Notes: generated from the letters alone by a model not told the origin. A DNA stretch of 64,000 bases from Chryseobacterium cucumeris (GCF_001593385.1 NZ_LUVZ01000012.1:248001-312000); one strand, 5' to 3'; shown: positions 8,515 to 18,593, counted from the stretch's first letter. A program made the numbers and translations.

Positions 8515-9636
8515 ATGAATTACAGAAAAGGATATCTGGTACTTTCACTTACAGCTGCAGCCATATTGTACTCATGCGGTTCCGGGAGCGGCCAGGAGAA
8601 TGCCCAGCAGATGCAGCAGGCGTTGCCTACAGATTTTATTCAGGTAAAATCCGGAGATGCAGATGTGTCTACAGGATATCCGGGAAGCATAGAAGGACAG
8701 GATAATGTGGATATCAAAGCACAGGTAACAGGATATCTGGAGGCAGTATATATCAAAGAAGGACAGTATGTAAGCAAAGGACAGACCCTTTTCAGAATAA
8801 ATCCATCTGTGTACAATGAGCAGGTCAATACCAATGAAGCAGCATTGAAATCAGCACTGGCGGCACAGGAATCAGCAAGACTTGAAGTAGAAAAACTGAA
8901 ACCTCTTGTAGAAGGAAAAGTAGTTTCCGATATGCAGCTGAAAACCGCTCAGGCAAGTTATAAAGCAGCATCAGCACAGGTTGCACAGGCACAGTCATCA
9001 TTGGGATCCTCAAAGATTAACGCCAATTTTACGTATATCAAAGCGCCAGTGAGCGGATACATAGGCAGAATTCCGAACAGAGTAGGAAATCTTATCAGCC
9101 CGTCTGATCCATCACCACTAACCACGCTTTCAAGCATCAACAGTGTGAATGTATACTTTTCAATGAACGAAGCTGATTTTATTGCACACAGCAAGGCTGC
9201 GGCATCAGGAAATACAGCAGAAGATGTAGAACTTATCCTGGCAGACGGTTCCACTTATTCTCTTAAAGGAAAACTGGAAAATGCCAGCGGAAATTTCGAC
9301 AGAAATACCGGAAGTATTCAGATGAAAGCTGTTTTCCAGAATCCGGACAAATTATTAAGAGCCGGAGGAACAGCCAGAGTGATGATTCATAATGCCCTGA
9401 ATGGTGTGATTAAACTTCCGAAAACCTCTGTAAAAGATATTCAGGACAGATTCTTTGTTTATAAACTGAATGGTAAGGATAAAGTGAAAATGACACAGAT
9501 TACCGTTTCAGGAAGTACCTCCCAGGATTACTTTATCAAAGAAGGCGTGAATGCAGGAGATAAGATTGCCATTAACAGAATTGATGCCCTTACAGACGGA
9601 GCACAGGTGGTGGCACACACTGTTCCTTTGAAATAG
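8515..9636 (+). CDS. RND efflux periplasmic adaptor (AcrA/MexA family), lipoprotein
   Basis: 373 aa. Lipoprotein signal peptide with lipobox LYSC near residue 21. The usual adaptor order follows: lipoyl half (DIKAQVTGYLEAVYIKEGQYV), coiled-coil hairpin rich in Ala/Gln (about 105-165), second lipoyl half (FTYIKAPVSGYIGRI), beta-barrel and membrane-proximal domains. It bridges the inner-membrane pump and the outer-membrane channel encoded next. First gene of a three-gene operon; the 29-nt gap to the pump gene supports co-transcription. Substrates (drugs, dyes, bile-like compounds) cannot be predicted. Confidence 0.95.
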   Translation: MNYRKGYLVLSLTAAAILYSCGSGSGQENAQQMQQALPTDFIQVKSGDADVSTGYPGSIEGQDNVDIKAQVTGYLEAVYIKEGQYVSKGQTLFRINPSVYNEQVNTNEAALKSALAAQESARLEVEKLKPLVEGKVVSDMQLKTAQASYKAASAQVAQAQSSLGSSKINANFTYIKAPVSGYIGRIPNRVGNLISPSDPSPLTTLSSINSVNVYFSMNEADFIAHSKAAASGNTAEDVELILADGSTYSLKGKLENASGNFDRNTGSIQMKAVFQNPDKLLRAGGTARVMIHNALNGVIKLPKTSVKDIQDRFFVYKLNGKDKVKMTQITVSGSTSQDYFIKEGVNAGDKIAINRIDALTDGAQVVAHTVPLK

Positions 9637-9665
9637 TTGTATAACCTTTCTTAGAAAATTCAAAA

Positions 9666-12600
9666 ATGTTAAAAAAGATAATAGACCGTCCTGTACTGGC
9701 GACGGTAATATCCCTTATCATTGTTATTTTAGGGATCATAGGATTAAACCAGCTGGCGGTGACCAGATTCCCGGATATTTCTCCACCCACGATTACCGTT
9801 TCAGGATCATATCCCGGAGGAAACAGTGAAACCGTGATCCGTTCTGTGGTAACACCGCTGGAAGAGCAGATCAATGGAGTGGAAGATATGGAATACATGA
9901 AATCCACAGCAAGTAATGATGGTACATTCTCGATATCCATTATATTCAAACAGGGAGTGAATGCTGATCAGGCAGCCGTAAACGTGCAAAACAGAGTACA
10001 GCAGGCCACCCCGATACTACCGCAGGAAGTAGTGAGAATGGGATTGACCACCTCCAAGCAGCAGAACAGTATGGTATTGATTTTCAATATTTATACGGAA
10101 GATAATAAACAATATGATGAAACTTTCCTTCAGAACTATGCGAATATCAACCTTATTCCACAGGTTAAAAGAGTAAAAGGGGTTGGGCAGGCCATGGTTT
10201 TCGGGCTTAAGGATTATTCCATGAGAATATGGCTGAACCCTCAGAAAATGTCATCTTACGGACTTGAACCGGCAGATGTTTCCAGAGCGATCGCAGACCA
10301 CAGTTTGGAATCTGCTCCGGGAAAACTTGGGGAGGAATCTGATGCAGCCTTAGAATATGTAATCCGCTATAAAGGAAAAAAGAACAAGCCGGAACAATAT
10401 GAAAATATTATTGTTAAAAATGCAGGAAGCCAGGTTATTAGGTTAAAAGATGTTGCCCGTGTAGAATTCGGAGCCATTTCAAATACCGGAGATAACCTTT
10501 CCAATGGGAAAAATGCAGTGACTGTAGCGATTATGCAGACTACAGGATCCAACGCGAATCAGATTGAAATAGGAGTGAATAAAGCTCTTGACCAATTATC
10601 AAAATCATTCCCTCCTGGTATCAAATACACGAAGGTAATGAGTACCAAAGAAAGATTGGATGAAGCTACAGGACAGGTGAAATCTACCCTGATAGAGGCA
10701 TTTATCCTCGTATTTATAGTGGTGTTTATATTCCTGCAGGATTTCAGATCTACGATTATTCCGGCAGTGGCGGTTCCGGTGGCGATTATCGGTACCTTCT
10801 TCTTCCTTCTGGTCTTGGGATTTACCATCAATGTACTGACGCTTTTTGCTCTTGTACTGGCCATCGGGATTGTAGTAGATGACGCCATTGTAGTGGTAGA
10901 AGCTGTTCACAGTAATATGGAAGGAACAAACCTTTCAGGAAGAGAAGCTACTCACAAAGCAATGAGTGAGATTACAGGAGCGGTTATCTCTATTACATTG
11001 GTGATGTCGGCCGTATTTATTCCCATCGGATTTATGTCCGGTTCTGCAGGATTATTCTATAAGCAGTTTGCCTATACATTGGCCATAGCGATCATTATTT
11101 CAGCAGTTAACGCATTGACTTTAACTCCTGCTTTATGTGCCGTGTTTTTGAAAAACAATCACTCGGGAGAAGGTAAAAAACCAAAAGGATTCGGGCAGAG
11201 GTTTGCTGTGGCATTCAATGCTGGATTCAATAATATGACCAACCGTTATGCAAAAGGAGTACGCTTTTTAATAGGGAGAAAATGGATTGCAGGAGGATTA
11301 ATCGTAGTTGTTATCGGGGTTGGAGGCTGGCTGATGTCAAGTACGCCAAAAAGTTTTGTACCAATGGAAGATGACGGATTCTTCATGTACACTTTAAGCA
11401 TGCCTCCCGGGACAGCATTGACCAAAACGACAGAGGTTTCCAACAAGATCAATGATATCTTAAAAGGAGTGGAAGCGGTGCAGGAAAATACTTCCATTAC
11501 CGGATACAACCTTCTTAGTAACAGTGCAGGGCCGGCTTATGCAATGGGATTTGTTAAACTGAAGCCTAAAAAAGAAAGAGGTGAAGTTCAGGATATCCAG
11601 GAAGTGGTAGACATGGCAAGTGCAAAATTGGGAGTGATCAAAGAAGGAAGTGTAATGACCTTCAGAATGCCTCCTGTAGAAGGTTACGGAATGACGAATG
11701 ATGCCGAAATTGTACTTCAGGACCGTATGGGAAGAGATCCTCAGGTTCTTAAGGCCAAAGCAGATGAACTGATCGGTCAGTTGATGCAGGTTCCGGAAGT
11801 AGCATTTGCCTACACCATGTTCAGGGCAGATTATCCTCAGATGGAACTTGAAGTAAATGAAGATAAAGCAAAGCAGCTGGGAGTAAGCATTTCCAATCTG
11901 TTGGGAACTGTTCAGACCTATTTCTCAGGAGATCAGTCTCAGAATTTCTCAAGATTCGGGAAGTTCTATAGAGTGAATATTAAAGCAGATGGTGTTTTCA
12001 GAATGGATGAACAGGCCTTCAACGATATTTTCGTAAAGAATGAAAAAGGAGATATGGTTCCGGTGAATACACTGATTACTTTGAAAAAAGTCTACGGTCC
12101 GGAATCCGTTCAGCGATATAACCTTTACAATTCATTAAATATCAACGTGTCTCCAAAACCAGGCGTAAGTAATGGAGAATTGATGGATAAACTGGAACAG
12201 ACTTTAAGCAAGCTACCATCCGACTACAGCTACGAGTGGACAGGATTAAGTTTGGAAGAGAAATCAGCAGGAAATCAAACCATTACGATCTTCGGACTGT
12301 GTTTACTTTTCGTATATCTGTTGCTGGCAGCACAATATGAAAGTTATATTCTTCCTCTGGCGGTAATGCTTTCCATCCCAACAGGAATTGTAGGTGCATT
12401 TTTAGGAATAAAAGCCATCGGATTGGATAACAACATCTATGTACAGGTAGGATTGATCATGCTTATCGGGCTTCTGGCCAAAAACGCGATCCTGATTGTA
12501 GAATTTGCCATACAAAGGCGTAAGGCAGGTCTTTCGATTCTGGACTCCGCACTGGAAGGAGCAAAGGCGAGGTTACGTCCTATTATCATGACTTCATTAG

Positions 12601-12824
12601 CCTTTATTGTGGGAATGGTTCCACTGATGATTTCTTCAGGAGGAATGGCATCAGGAAATAAATCCATCAGTACAAGTGCGGCCATGGGAATGCTAAGTGG
12701 AGTGGTTTTAGGAGTTTTCGTCATTCCTGTACTCTACATGTTCTTTCAGTATCTGGATGAGAAATTCTCTACCAAAAAGAAGTATACTACAACAGAAAAT
12801 CAATTGACAAATGAGCATATTTAA
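9666..12824 (+). CDS. RND multidrug transporter (HAE1 family, AcrB/MexB-like)
   Basis: 1052 aa, full family length. TM1 near residues 10-30, large periplasmic porter loops (about 35-330 and 560-865), and the TM4 motif GIVVDDAIVVVE carrying the adjacent Asp pair that relays protons. The second half begins at the IGRKWIAGG helix, and the C-terminal helices include LLAKNAILIVEFA. This is the HAE1 (hydrophobe) rather than HME (metal) type judged by overall pattern. Inner-membrane proton antiporter. The gene overlaps the channel gene by 14 nt. Confidence 0.96.
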   Translation: MLKKIIDRPVLATVISLIIVILGIIGLNQLAVTRFPDISPPTITVSGSYPGGNSETVIRSVVTPLEEQINGVEDMEYMKSTASNDGTFSISIIFKQGVNADQAAVNVQNRVQQATPILPQEVVRMGLTTSKQQNSMVLIFNIYTEDNKQYDETFLQNYANINLIPQVKRVKGVGQAMVFGLKDYSMRIWLNPQKMSSYGLEPADVSRAIADHSLESAPGKLGEESDAALEYVIRYKGKKNKPEQYENIIVKNAGSQVIRLKDVARVEFGAISNTGDNLSNGKNAVTVAIMQTTGSNANQIEIGVNKALDQLSKSFPPGIKYTKVMSTKERLDEATGQVKSTLIEAFILVFIVVFIFLQDFRSTIIPAVAVPVAIIGTFFFLLVLGFTINVLTLFALVLAIGIVVDDAIVVVEAVHSNMEGTNLSGREATHKAMSEITGAVISITLVMSAVFIPIGFMSGSAGLFYKQFAYTLAIAIIISAVNALTLTPALCAVFLKNNHSGEGKKPKGFGQRFAVAFNAGFNNMTNRYAKGVRFLIGRKWIAGGLIVVVIGVGGWLMSSTPKSFVPMEDDGFFMYTLSMPPGTALTKTTEVSNKINDILKGVEAVQENTSITGYNLLSNSAGPAYAMGFVKLKPKKERGEVQDIQEVVDMASAKLGVIKEGSVMTFRMPPVEGYGMTNDAEIVLQDRMGRDPQVLKAKADELIGQLMQVPEVAFAYTMFRADYPQMELEVNEDKAKQLGVSISNLLGTVQTYFSGDQSQNFSRFGKFYRVNIKADGVFRMDEQAFNDIFVKNEKGDMVPVNTLITLKKVYGPESVQRYNLYNSLNINVSPKPGVSNGELMDKLEQTLSKLPSDYSYEWTGLSLEEKSAGNQTITIFGLCLLFVYLLLAAQYESYILPLAVMLSIPTGIVGAFLGIKAIGLDNNIYVQVGLIMLIGLLAKNAILIVEFAIQRRKAGLSILDSALEGAKARLRPIIMTSLAFIVGMVPLMISSGGMASGNKSISTSAAMGMLSGVVLGVFVIPVLYMFFQYLDEKFSTKKKYTTTENQLTNEHI

Positions 12825-14226
12825 TATAAAGAATTTCCTTATTTCAGGCGCAATGGCATCACTACTGATGTCTTGTGCCGTAGGGAAAAAATATACAAGA
12901 ACAGACCTTCAGATTCCCGAGACCTACAAAGAATCCATGCAGGTGACAGGAGATACAGTAATTCTTCCCTGGAAGACATTCTTCAAAGATCCAAAATTGA
13001 TAGGCCTAATAGATAAAGCCCTTTCAAGAAATAATGAAGTGAATGTCGCTTTGAAAAATATAGAACAGCTGGATCTGATTTATAAACAAGCTAAACTGGG
13101 TCTGATGCCAACATTAGATCTTACAGCAGGTGCCAACAGAAGCTGGGCTTCTACCAATACGCTTAACGGCTCTCTGAATGAACAGTTTGTCGGTACAAAA
13201 TACATGGATGATTTCAGTGCCGCACTGAGACTTTCATGGGAAGTAGACATCTGGGGAAAAGCGAAAATGCAGAAAGAATCCGCGGCGGCAGAATATTTTG
13301 GACAAAAAGAAAATTTAAATGCCATCAAAAGCAGAATCGTCGTTCAGGTAGCTCAGGCTTATTATAATCTGATCAGTCTAGATGAACAGCTGAAAATAGC
13401 CGAACAGAATATTGAGTTGAGTGACAATACCCTTAAAATGATGAATCTTCAGTTTGCGGCAGGACAAATTAATTCATTGGCGGTTCAGCAATCGGAAGCA
13501 CAGAAGAAAACCGCTGAGCTGCTGATTCCTTTGGCAAAACAGAATATTTCTATTCAGGAAAATGCACTGAGTATTCTTTGTGGAGAATATCCGGACAAAG
13601 TAGAAAGAGAAGGAAATCTGAAAACAATGATTCCTGAAAATAAGCTGTCAGAAGGATTACCCGCACAACTGCTGAGCCGAAGACCAGATCTGAAGATGGC
13701 AGAGTTTAACGTTATCAGTTTAAATTCCAAAACCGGATTGGCAAAAGCTGCTATGTATCCAAGTATCAGTCTGAGCCCACAGATAGGAGTAAATTCCAAT
13801 AAATTCAGCTCATGGTTTGATATTCCCGGATCTATTACCAAAGCAATTGCGGCCAATCTTGCTGCCCCTATTTTTCAGAAAAAACAACTGAAAACATCTT
13901 ATGAAACTGCTTTAATTGAACAGGAAAAAGCAGCCATCAATTTTAAACAATCTGTAATGACTGCGGTGGGAGAAGTTTCCGATGCTATGGCAAAGTCTAA
14001 AGGTTCTTCAGAAAGATTACAGCTTTTAGAACAGAGAACAGCTATTCTGGACAAAGGAATCAATGATGCATTGAAGTTATATAAAAGTGGGATGGCTACC
14101 TATCTGGAAGTGATCACTGCTCAGAACAATAAACTTCAGAATGATCTGGAAGCCATCAATGTGACCCTTGAAAAATTAAATGCTGAGGTAGATCTTTACA
14201 GAGCACTTGGAGGCGGAGTACAATAA
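12811..14226 (+). CDS. Outer-membrane efflux channel (NodT/TolC family), lipoprotein
   Basis: 471 aa. Lipoprotein signal with LLMSC near residue 22, then two OEP repeats (about 60-250 and 270-465) with the family-typical LSWEVDIWGK, QLLSRRPDLKMAEFNV and LEVITAQNNKLQ segments. Completes the tripartite pump with the two preceding genes and overlaps the pump gene by 14 nt. A terminator follows 22 nt after the stop. Confidence 0.95.
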   Translation: MSIFNIKNFLISGAMASLLMSCAVGKKYTRTDLQIPETYKESMQVTGDTVILPWKTFFKDPKLIGLIDKALSRNNEVNVALKNIEQLDLIYKQAKLGLMPTLDLTAGANRSWASTNTLNGSLNEQFVGTKYMDDFSAALRLSWEVDIWGKAKMQKESAAAEYFGQKENLNAIKSRIVVQVAQAYYNLISLDEQLKIAEQNIELSDNTLKMMNLQFAAGQINSLAVQQSEAQKKTAELLIPLAKQNISIQENALSILCGEYPDKVEREGNLKTMIPENKLSEGLPAQLLSRRPDLKMAEFNVISLNSKTGLAKAAMYPSISLSPQIGVNSNKFSSWFDIPGSITKAIAANLAAPIFQKKQLKTSYETALIEQEKAAINFKQSVMTAVGEVSDAMAKSKGSSERLQLLEQRTAILDKGINDALKLYKSGMATYLEVITAQNNKLQNDLEAINVTLEKLNAEVDLYRALGGGVQ

Positions 14227-14248
14227 AATACAACTGGTAAATAATAAA

Positions 14249-14278
14249 AAGGAAGCTATGTCATGTAGTTTCCTTTTT
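14249..14278 (+). terminator. Terminator of the RND operon
   Basis: 10-bp stem AAGGAAGCTA/TAGTTTCCTT with one G-T pair and a 7-nt loop, ending in a T-run. Confidence 0.75.
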
Positions 14279-14481
14279 GCTGTTTATAAAAGATAAATAG
14301 AGCTTTGTTTTTATAACAGGTACGGAATTTGCAATGAGATGATGAAATTTTATATTCACAAAATCAATTGGTTATAATTTTTTTTGTTCTTTTTTTAGAA
14401 AAGGATGCAAGATTTTCAGAAAACATGATTTATATAGATGAGTACTCGAAAATAATTAATGTTTAACGAAAATGTAATGCA

Positions 14482-15060
14482 ATGAAAAAATTGACAGTAC
14501 CCCGATTTTTTATAACAGTTTTAATGGTTTTGGTAGGATTTACCCTATACTCATGTAATGATAATGAAGGACCGGATATTCCGCCTGTAAAAATAGAAAA
14601 CTTACCAGGTAACTATAAAGGAAAACTGATTATTGTACAGGGAAATATCAAAAGAGAAGGCGTAAAAGATTTCAAAGTAAAGAAAGATACGATCTCATTT
14701 GCAGAATTTCCGATAAGTGAAATTGTAAAGACTGTGGTGAAAGATCCTGTGAAAGCAGAAAATGCCATAAAAACACTGGGAAAAGTGAAATATGATGTTA
14801 AATATGCTGCAGTAATCAATACCGCGAATAATGTGATAGAGCTTACTTTGACCCCTAAAACAATGGAACTTCAGATTCCTGTAGACGGAGTGAATAAAAA
14901 GACAGTGGTAGAATTCGTTTCTAAGCAGAAAGGATATTATGTAGGGTTAGACCAAACGCTTAGATATGCTCTTACAGCAGAAAAAATTACAGTAGATGGT
15001 ACAGTGGTTACTCCTTATGAGGTGATTGATTATAATTTTCCATTCTGTATAAAAAATTAA
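14482..15060 (+). CDS. Lipoprotein resembling DUF4840
   Basis: 192 aa. Signal peptide with lipobox LYSC (about residue 25) followed by an acidic linker (NDNEGPDIPP) and a beta-rich domain that begins with LPGNYKGKLI, like DUF4840 lipoproteins of Bacteroidota. Family assignment is by general resemblance only. Stands alone: about 250 nt after the efflux operon and closed by its own terminator. Function unknown. Confidence 0.7.
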   Translation: MKKLTVPRFFITVLMVLVGFTLYSCNDNEGPDIPPVKIENLPGNYKGKLIIVQGNIKREGVKDFKVKKDTISFAEFPISEIVKTVVKDPVKAENAIKTLGKVKYDVKYAAVINTANNVIELTLTPKTMELQIPVDGVNKKTVVEFVSKQKGYYVGLDQTLRYALTAEKITVDGTVVTPYEVIDYNFPFCIKN

Positions 15061-15079
15061 TTAATAGATAGTATCATCA

Positions 15080-15117
15080 ATGGATTGCGCCTTATTAAAA
15101 AGATGCAATCTATTTTT
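15080..15117 (+). terminator. Terminator after DUF4840-like gene
   Basis: 9-bp stem ATGGATTGC/GCAATCTAT (one G-T pair), followed by TTTT. It lies before the sigma factor ATG at 15167 and argues against a sigma factor start at 15080. Confidence 0.7.
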
Positions 15118-15166
15118 GCTTGACAGTTTTATAATATCCCGGCGGATACGGAGGCAGCAGCATTAT

Positions 15167-15733
15167 ATGGAAGAAAGTAAAGAACAGATTTTGGTAAAGC
15201 ACCTTCTGAAAAAGGAGGAAGCTGCCTGGAAAGAGCTTTTTGGAGCTTATTCCAGAAATCTGTCCTATGTATGTTCTCGTTATCTGGCAGAAAAAGAAGA
15301 TGTTCATGATGTCCTCCAAAACAGTTTTATTAAAATGTTCCGTTCGATAGAATCTTTTGAGTACAGAGGAAATGGTTCTTTAAAAGCCTGGATGACCCGT
15401 ATCACAGTCAATGAATCCTTGAAGCATATTAAGCAGAAAGGAGACTTTAAATCTGCCATAGAAGTAGATGATCTTCCAGATATTCCTAATGAAGAAGAAC
15501 CGGATTTTGAAGAAATTCCCCGTGATGATATTATGATGATGATCAGAGCTCTTCCTGAAGGGTACAGAACTGTTTTTAACTTGTTTGTATTTGAGAAAAA
15601 AAGCCATAAAGAGATTGCCGGGCTGCTGGGGATTGCAGAGAATTCTTCTGCATCACAGTTTCACAGGGCAAAAGGACTGCTTACTCAGAAAATAAAAGAA
15701 TTTAAAATGTCAAAAAAAGCACAATATGAATAA
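15167..15733 (+). CDS. ECF-type sigma-70 family RNA polymerase sigma factor
   Basis: 188 aa from the ATG at 15167 (MEESKEQI); an earlier in-frame start would begin inside the preceding terminator. Sigma region 2 covers about residues 25-95 (EKEDVHDVLQNSFIKMF), region 4 about 120-175 (LPEGYRTVFNLFVFEKKSHKEIAGLLGI). The gene overlaps the next one by 8 nt, and that protein begins with an anti-sigma-like cytoplasmic stretch and a membrane helix, so the pair probably forms a membrane-controlled sigma/anti-sigma unit (inference). Confidence 0.92.
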   Translation: MEESKEQILVKHLLKKEEAAWKELFGAYSRNLSYVCSRYLAEKEDVHDVLQNSFIKMFRSIESFEYRGNGSLKAWMTRITVNESLKHIKQKGDFKSAIEVDDLPDIPNEEEPDFEEIPRDDIMMMIRALPEGYRTVFNLFVFEKKSHKEIAGLLGIAENSSASQFHRAKGLLTQKIKEFKMSKKAQYE

Positions 15734-17123
15734 CGAATGGCTAAATAATCTGCGAAGCAGAATGGATGACCATGAAGAGGACGTTCCGGAAGGATTGTGG
15801 AATGACATTAAAGATGAATTATTTTCCGGAGAAGAAAATAACAGTATTCCCGGATTTATTCCTGAGGTTCATGAAGGTGAAGCAAACAAAGAAAAGAGAA
15901 CAAATACAGGAAACAGATCCATATTTTATCGCGTAGGAGGGATTGCAGCGGCCATTGCATTATTGTTTTTGCTGACCAGAATACTGCCCCAGAATGATAC
16001 CGGAAAAACGCTGTCTCAGAAACCGGCAGATATGAAAGGAGAAAAGGAGAAAAATTATATAAAAACTATAGAAACTGAGAATCTTTCAGGCAGTAAAGTA
16101 AAATCAAAAACAGATGTTTTTTTATCTGAAAATATATTGAACACCGGTGCTTCGGAGAAAACATTGACACCAAGATATGCTGATAATGGAGCAGAAAATC
16201 AGGCTGGAAGCCATCAGAAGATCCAGGATGTCTTCAAGCTTCCGACAGCATCTGAGTTTTTTCAGCAGGAAAGTAAGATCGCTCAGAAAACATCAGTTAT
16301 TGATGATACAGTGAAAGAAACTGTAAAAGAACAGGCTTCTGATGAGGTTCTTTTTAATCAGGAAAAAGTAAAAGAAGTCTATGCTGAAAATACACAGCTT
16401 AAAGCCGCGAGATCCAGAGATAAAAAATCATGGATGTTAGGTATGCTTACAGGAAATATGGGTTCCAATTCTGCAGAACAGCAGTTTCCGGGCTATGCTT
16501 CAATCACTGGAAAAGCGATGAATATAGATCAGGTATGGGCTACAGCCGAATATCATGATGATCCTCTGACGGCCATATTACTGGCCAATCAAAGTCAGCC
16601 GGTAGAAGCGAGAATCAGACATAAAGTACCGGTGACATTCGGGCTTTCTGTTTACTATAATTTGGGGAAAAGATGGGGAATAGGAACAGGACTGAATTAT
16701 ACCAAGCTTTCTTCTGAGCTGCATTCCGGAAGTGACAATAATTATATTAAAGGAGATCAGACAGTTCATTATATAGGAATTCCTGTTCAGGTTAATTATA
16801 ATGTCATTCAAAAAGGAAAATTTACAGGATATATTACAGCTGGAGCGTTGGTAGAAAAACCAATAGCGGGCAGTATTACAACAACTTATGTTGTCGATGA
16901 TCAAATTAAGGATTCCTCAAAAGAACGTGTGGAGCCTAAACCTTTGCAGTTTTCTGTCAATACAGCAGTAGGGCTTCAGTTGAAACTTATTGATAAAGTC
17001 GGAATTTATGCAGAGCCGGGAATAGGGTACCATTTTAAAGAAGAAAGTGCTCCTAATACCATTTATAAGGAAAAGCCTTTTCAATTTAATATGAAATTCG
17101 GAATACGAGTACTGCTGGATTAA
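15726..17123 (+). CDS. Membrane-anchored protein with anti-sigma-like N-terminus and C-terminal beta-barrel-like domain
   Basis: 465 aa. Residues 1-65 are charged and cytoplasmic-like (EEDVPEGLWNDIKDELF). A single membrane helix follows at about 68-88, then a long low-complexity linker to about 285. The last 175 residues resemble a PorT/OMP_b-brl_2 outer-membrane barrel (VPVTFGLSVYYNLGKRWGIG, IGIPVQVNYNVI, GLQLKLIDKVGIYAEPG). There is no cleavable signal peptide. The arrangement directly after an ECF sigma gene suggests it holds the sigma factor while reaching toward the outer membrane; similar pairs occur in Bacteroidota annotated as porin family protein. Confidence 0.75.
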   Translation: MNNEWLNNLRSRMDDHEEDVPEGLWNDIKDELFSGEENNSIPGFIPEVHEGEANKEKRTNTGNRSIFYRVGGIAAAIALLFLLTRILPQNDTGKTLSQKPADMKGEKEKNYIKTIETENLSGSKVKSKTDVFLSENILNTGASEKTLTPRYADNGAENQAGSHQKIQDVFKLPTASEFFQQESKIAQKTSVIDDTVKETVKEQASDEVLFNQEKVKEVYAENTQLKAARSRDKKSWMLGMLTGNMGSNSAEQQFPGYASITGKAMNIDQVWATAEYHDDPLTAILLANQSQPVEARIRHKVPVTFGLSVYYNLGKRWGIGTGLNYTKLSSELHSGSDNNYIKGDQTVHYIGIPVQVNYNVIQKGKFTGYITAGALVEKPIAGSITTTYVVDDQIKDSSKERVEPKPLQFSVNTAVGLQLKLIDKVGIYAEPGIGYHFKEESAPNTIYKEKPFQFNMKFGIRVLLD

Positions 17124-17165
17124 GGCAGACCATTTTTACAACACCAAATTTAATAATCTATATAT

Positions 17166-18128
17166 ATGAAAACAAAACTAATTTTTTTAGCGGTTGTACT
17201 ATTTAGTATTCTGAATATTAAAGCACAATGTACACCCACAATTACCAGCGCGAGACTTGGGCAAAAGTATCCGGGAACGATTTTATTCTGTAGTACGGAA
17301 GATGAAATTCTTTCCACTACACAGACGTACACAACGTATCAGTGGTACAAACAGGAATGGACCTGGCAGACACCTAATAACAATCCATGGGTAGCTATTC
17401 CGGGAGCAACATCTCAGCAGCTAACCATTAGTGGTAACGATCAGTTGAATTATTTTAAAGTAGTGGTTTCTGAGGGCGACTGTACAGCAGAGAGTCCTAC
17501 GGCATTTGCAGATGGTTTTGTATATGGTCTGCCGGCAATGATGACTACTTATACACCGGGCACCTACGAAGAAAATATGGGAACCGTGAAGGTCTGCAAC
17601 GGAGCTTCTGTACAGTTTGACAATATATTTCCTTTAGTATATGGCAAACATACCTGGTTCAAATGTGTGCCAGGGAGCAATCCGCCGGTAGCAGGAGATC
17701 CTTGTATTATTGCAGGTGTAGTAGGAGACACCTACGTTGCAACCAACTCAGGGAAATACGGATTTTATGCCTGTACGGAATATTGTCCGGATCAATGTGA
17801 GATGTTAGACCCGTTTGCATTTGTTGAGGTGACTTTCGGAGATTGGGAATTCTGCAGCAATCTGGGAACTGGAGAGATAAAAATTAAAGATAATAATCTG
17901 AGAATTTATCCTAATCCTACCGCGCAGCACCTTTATATCGGGAAAGAATCGGATAAAGTATATAAGGAAGTTATCATCATTGATATGTCCGGAAAACTTG
18001 TCCTGAAGAAAGTAGATCACAGATATAACCAGGCGATTGATGTAAGCAGTCTGGTACCAGGAAATTATATCATTGTGTCTAAAAGCACAGATGGAACAGA
18101 ATATAAAAATAGATTGATAAAAAAATAA
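17166..18128 (+). CDS. Secreted protein with T9SS type A sorting domain
   Basis: 320 aa. Sec signal peptide (about 1-20, ending IKAQ), a Cys-rich body with an immunoglobulin-like pattern (YQWYKQEWTWQ, YFKVVVSEGDCTAES), and a C-terminal T9SS type A domain (about 250-320: IYPNPTAQHLYIG to the terminal RLIKK). It should be carried across the outer membrane by the type IX system and released or anchored. No catalytic motif seen; a binding role is possible. Single gene, 42 nt after the barrel gene. Confidence 0.85.
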   Translation: MKTKLIFLAVVLFSILNIKAQCTPTITSARLGQKYPGTILFCSTEDEILSTTQTYTTYQWYKQEWTWQTPNNNPWVAIPGATSQQLTISGNDQLNYFKVVVSEGDCTAESPTAFADGFVYGLPAMMTTYTPGTYEENMGTVKVCNGASVQFDNIFPLVYGKHTWFKCVPGSNPPVAGDPCIIAGVVGDTYVATNSGKYGFYACTEYCPDQCEMLDPFAFVEVTFGDWEFCSNLGTGEIKIKDNNLRIYPNPTAQHLYIGKESDKVYKEVIIIDMSGKLVLKKVDHRYNQAIDVSSLVPGNYIIVSKSTDGTEYKNRLIKK

Positions 18129-18400
18129 TGGGATTATACAATCTGAAGAGGTTAAAAATTGATTGTGGGAAGGAAGAATGGATGTCAGAGGGGGATGTTC
18201 CTTGTATTGAAGAAGAACTAAAGTGATTTATTTTAATACTTTACGCTCATAGATACATTTTCATCCTTGTTAATCTAATGACGGTCATAATTACCCCCAA
18301 AGGAGCTTTCTCTTTCCGGCATCCGGCTTCCTGACTCACACTAATTTTTTCCAGTATTCAGACCAATAATCTTTTTCGTTAGTTTTTAATAATGGTTGAG

Positions 18401-18431
18401 TCGGTACAAATTTTTTTGTACCGGTTTTTTT
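18401..18431 (+). terminator. Rho-independent terminator
   Basis: Stem TCGGTACAAA/TTTGTACCGG (one T-G pair at the base) with a 4-nt T loop, followed by seven T. Rightward orientation, upstream of the copper cluster. Confidence 0.8.
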
Positions 18432-18580
18432 ATTCTATGAAGAGATAAATTCCTTTGCTACGAGCTTTGTCTGAAAAATTTTCTATTCAGAAATACATTG
18501 ATTTTTTTGTAAATAACATCAACCCACAGAAAAATTCACAAAAATAATTTCATAAAAAAAGATATAAATGATAAATATTG

Positions 18581-18588
18581 TAACTTTG
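18581..18588 (+). promoter_or_regulatory. -7 promoter element TAACTTTG of the copper cluster
   Basis: Exact TAnnTTTG match only 6 nt before the earliest usable start codon (TTG at 18594), so the message would be nearly or fully leaderless. Confidence 0.55.
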
Positions 18589-18593
18589 TTTGG

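Larger units (their letters stand above)
18129..18593. other. Non-coding stretch between T9SS cargo and copper cluster
   Basis: 465 nt without a convincing gene. It holds the terminator at 18401-18431 and a -7 promoter element at 18581. A short minus-strand open frame ending WSEYWKKLV overlaps the hairpin and is not supported. Confidence 0.5.

Noticed and set aside
15080..15166. Earlier sigma factor start
   Set aside because: It lies inside the terminator of the preceding gene; MEESKEQI at 15167 matches typical ECF starts.
18331..18432. Short minus-strand frame ending WSEYWKKLV
   Set aside because: It has no start codon and spans a terminator hairpin; probably chance.
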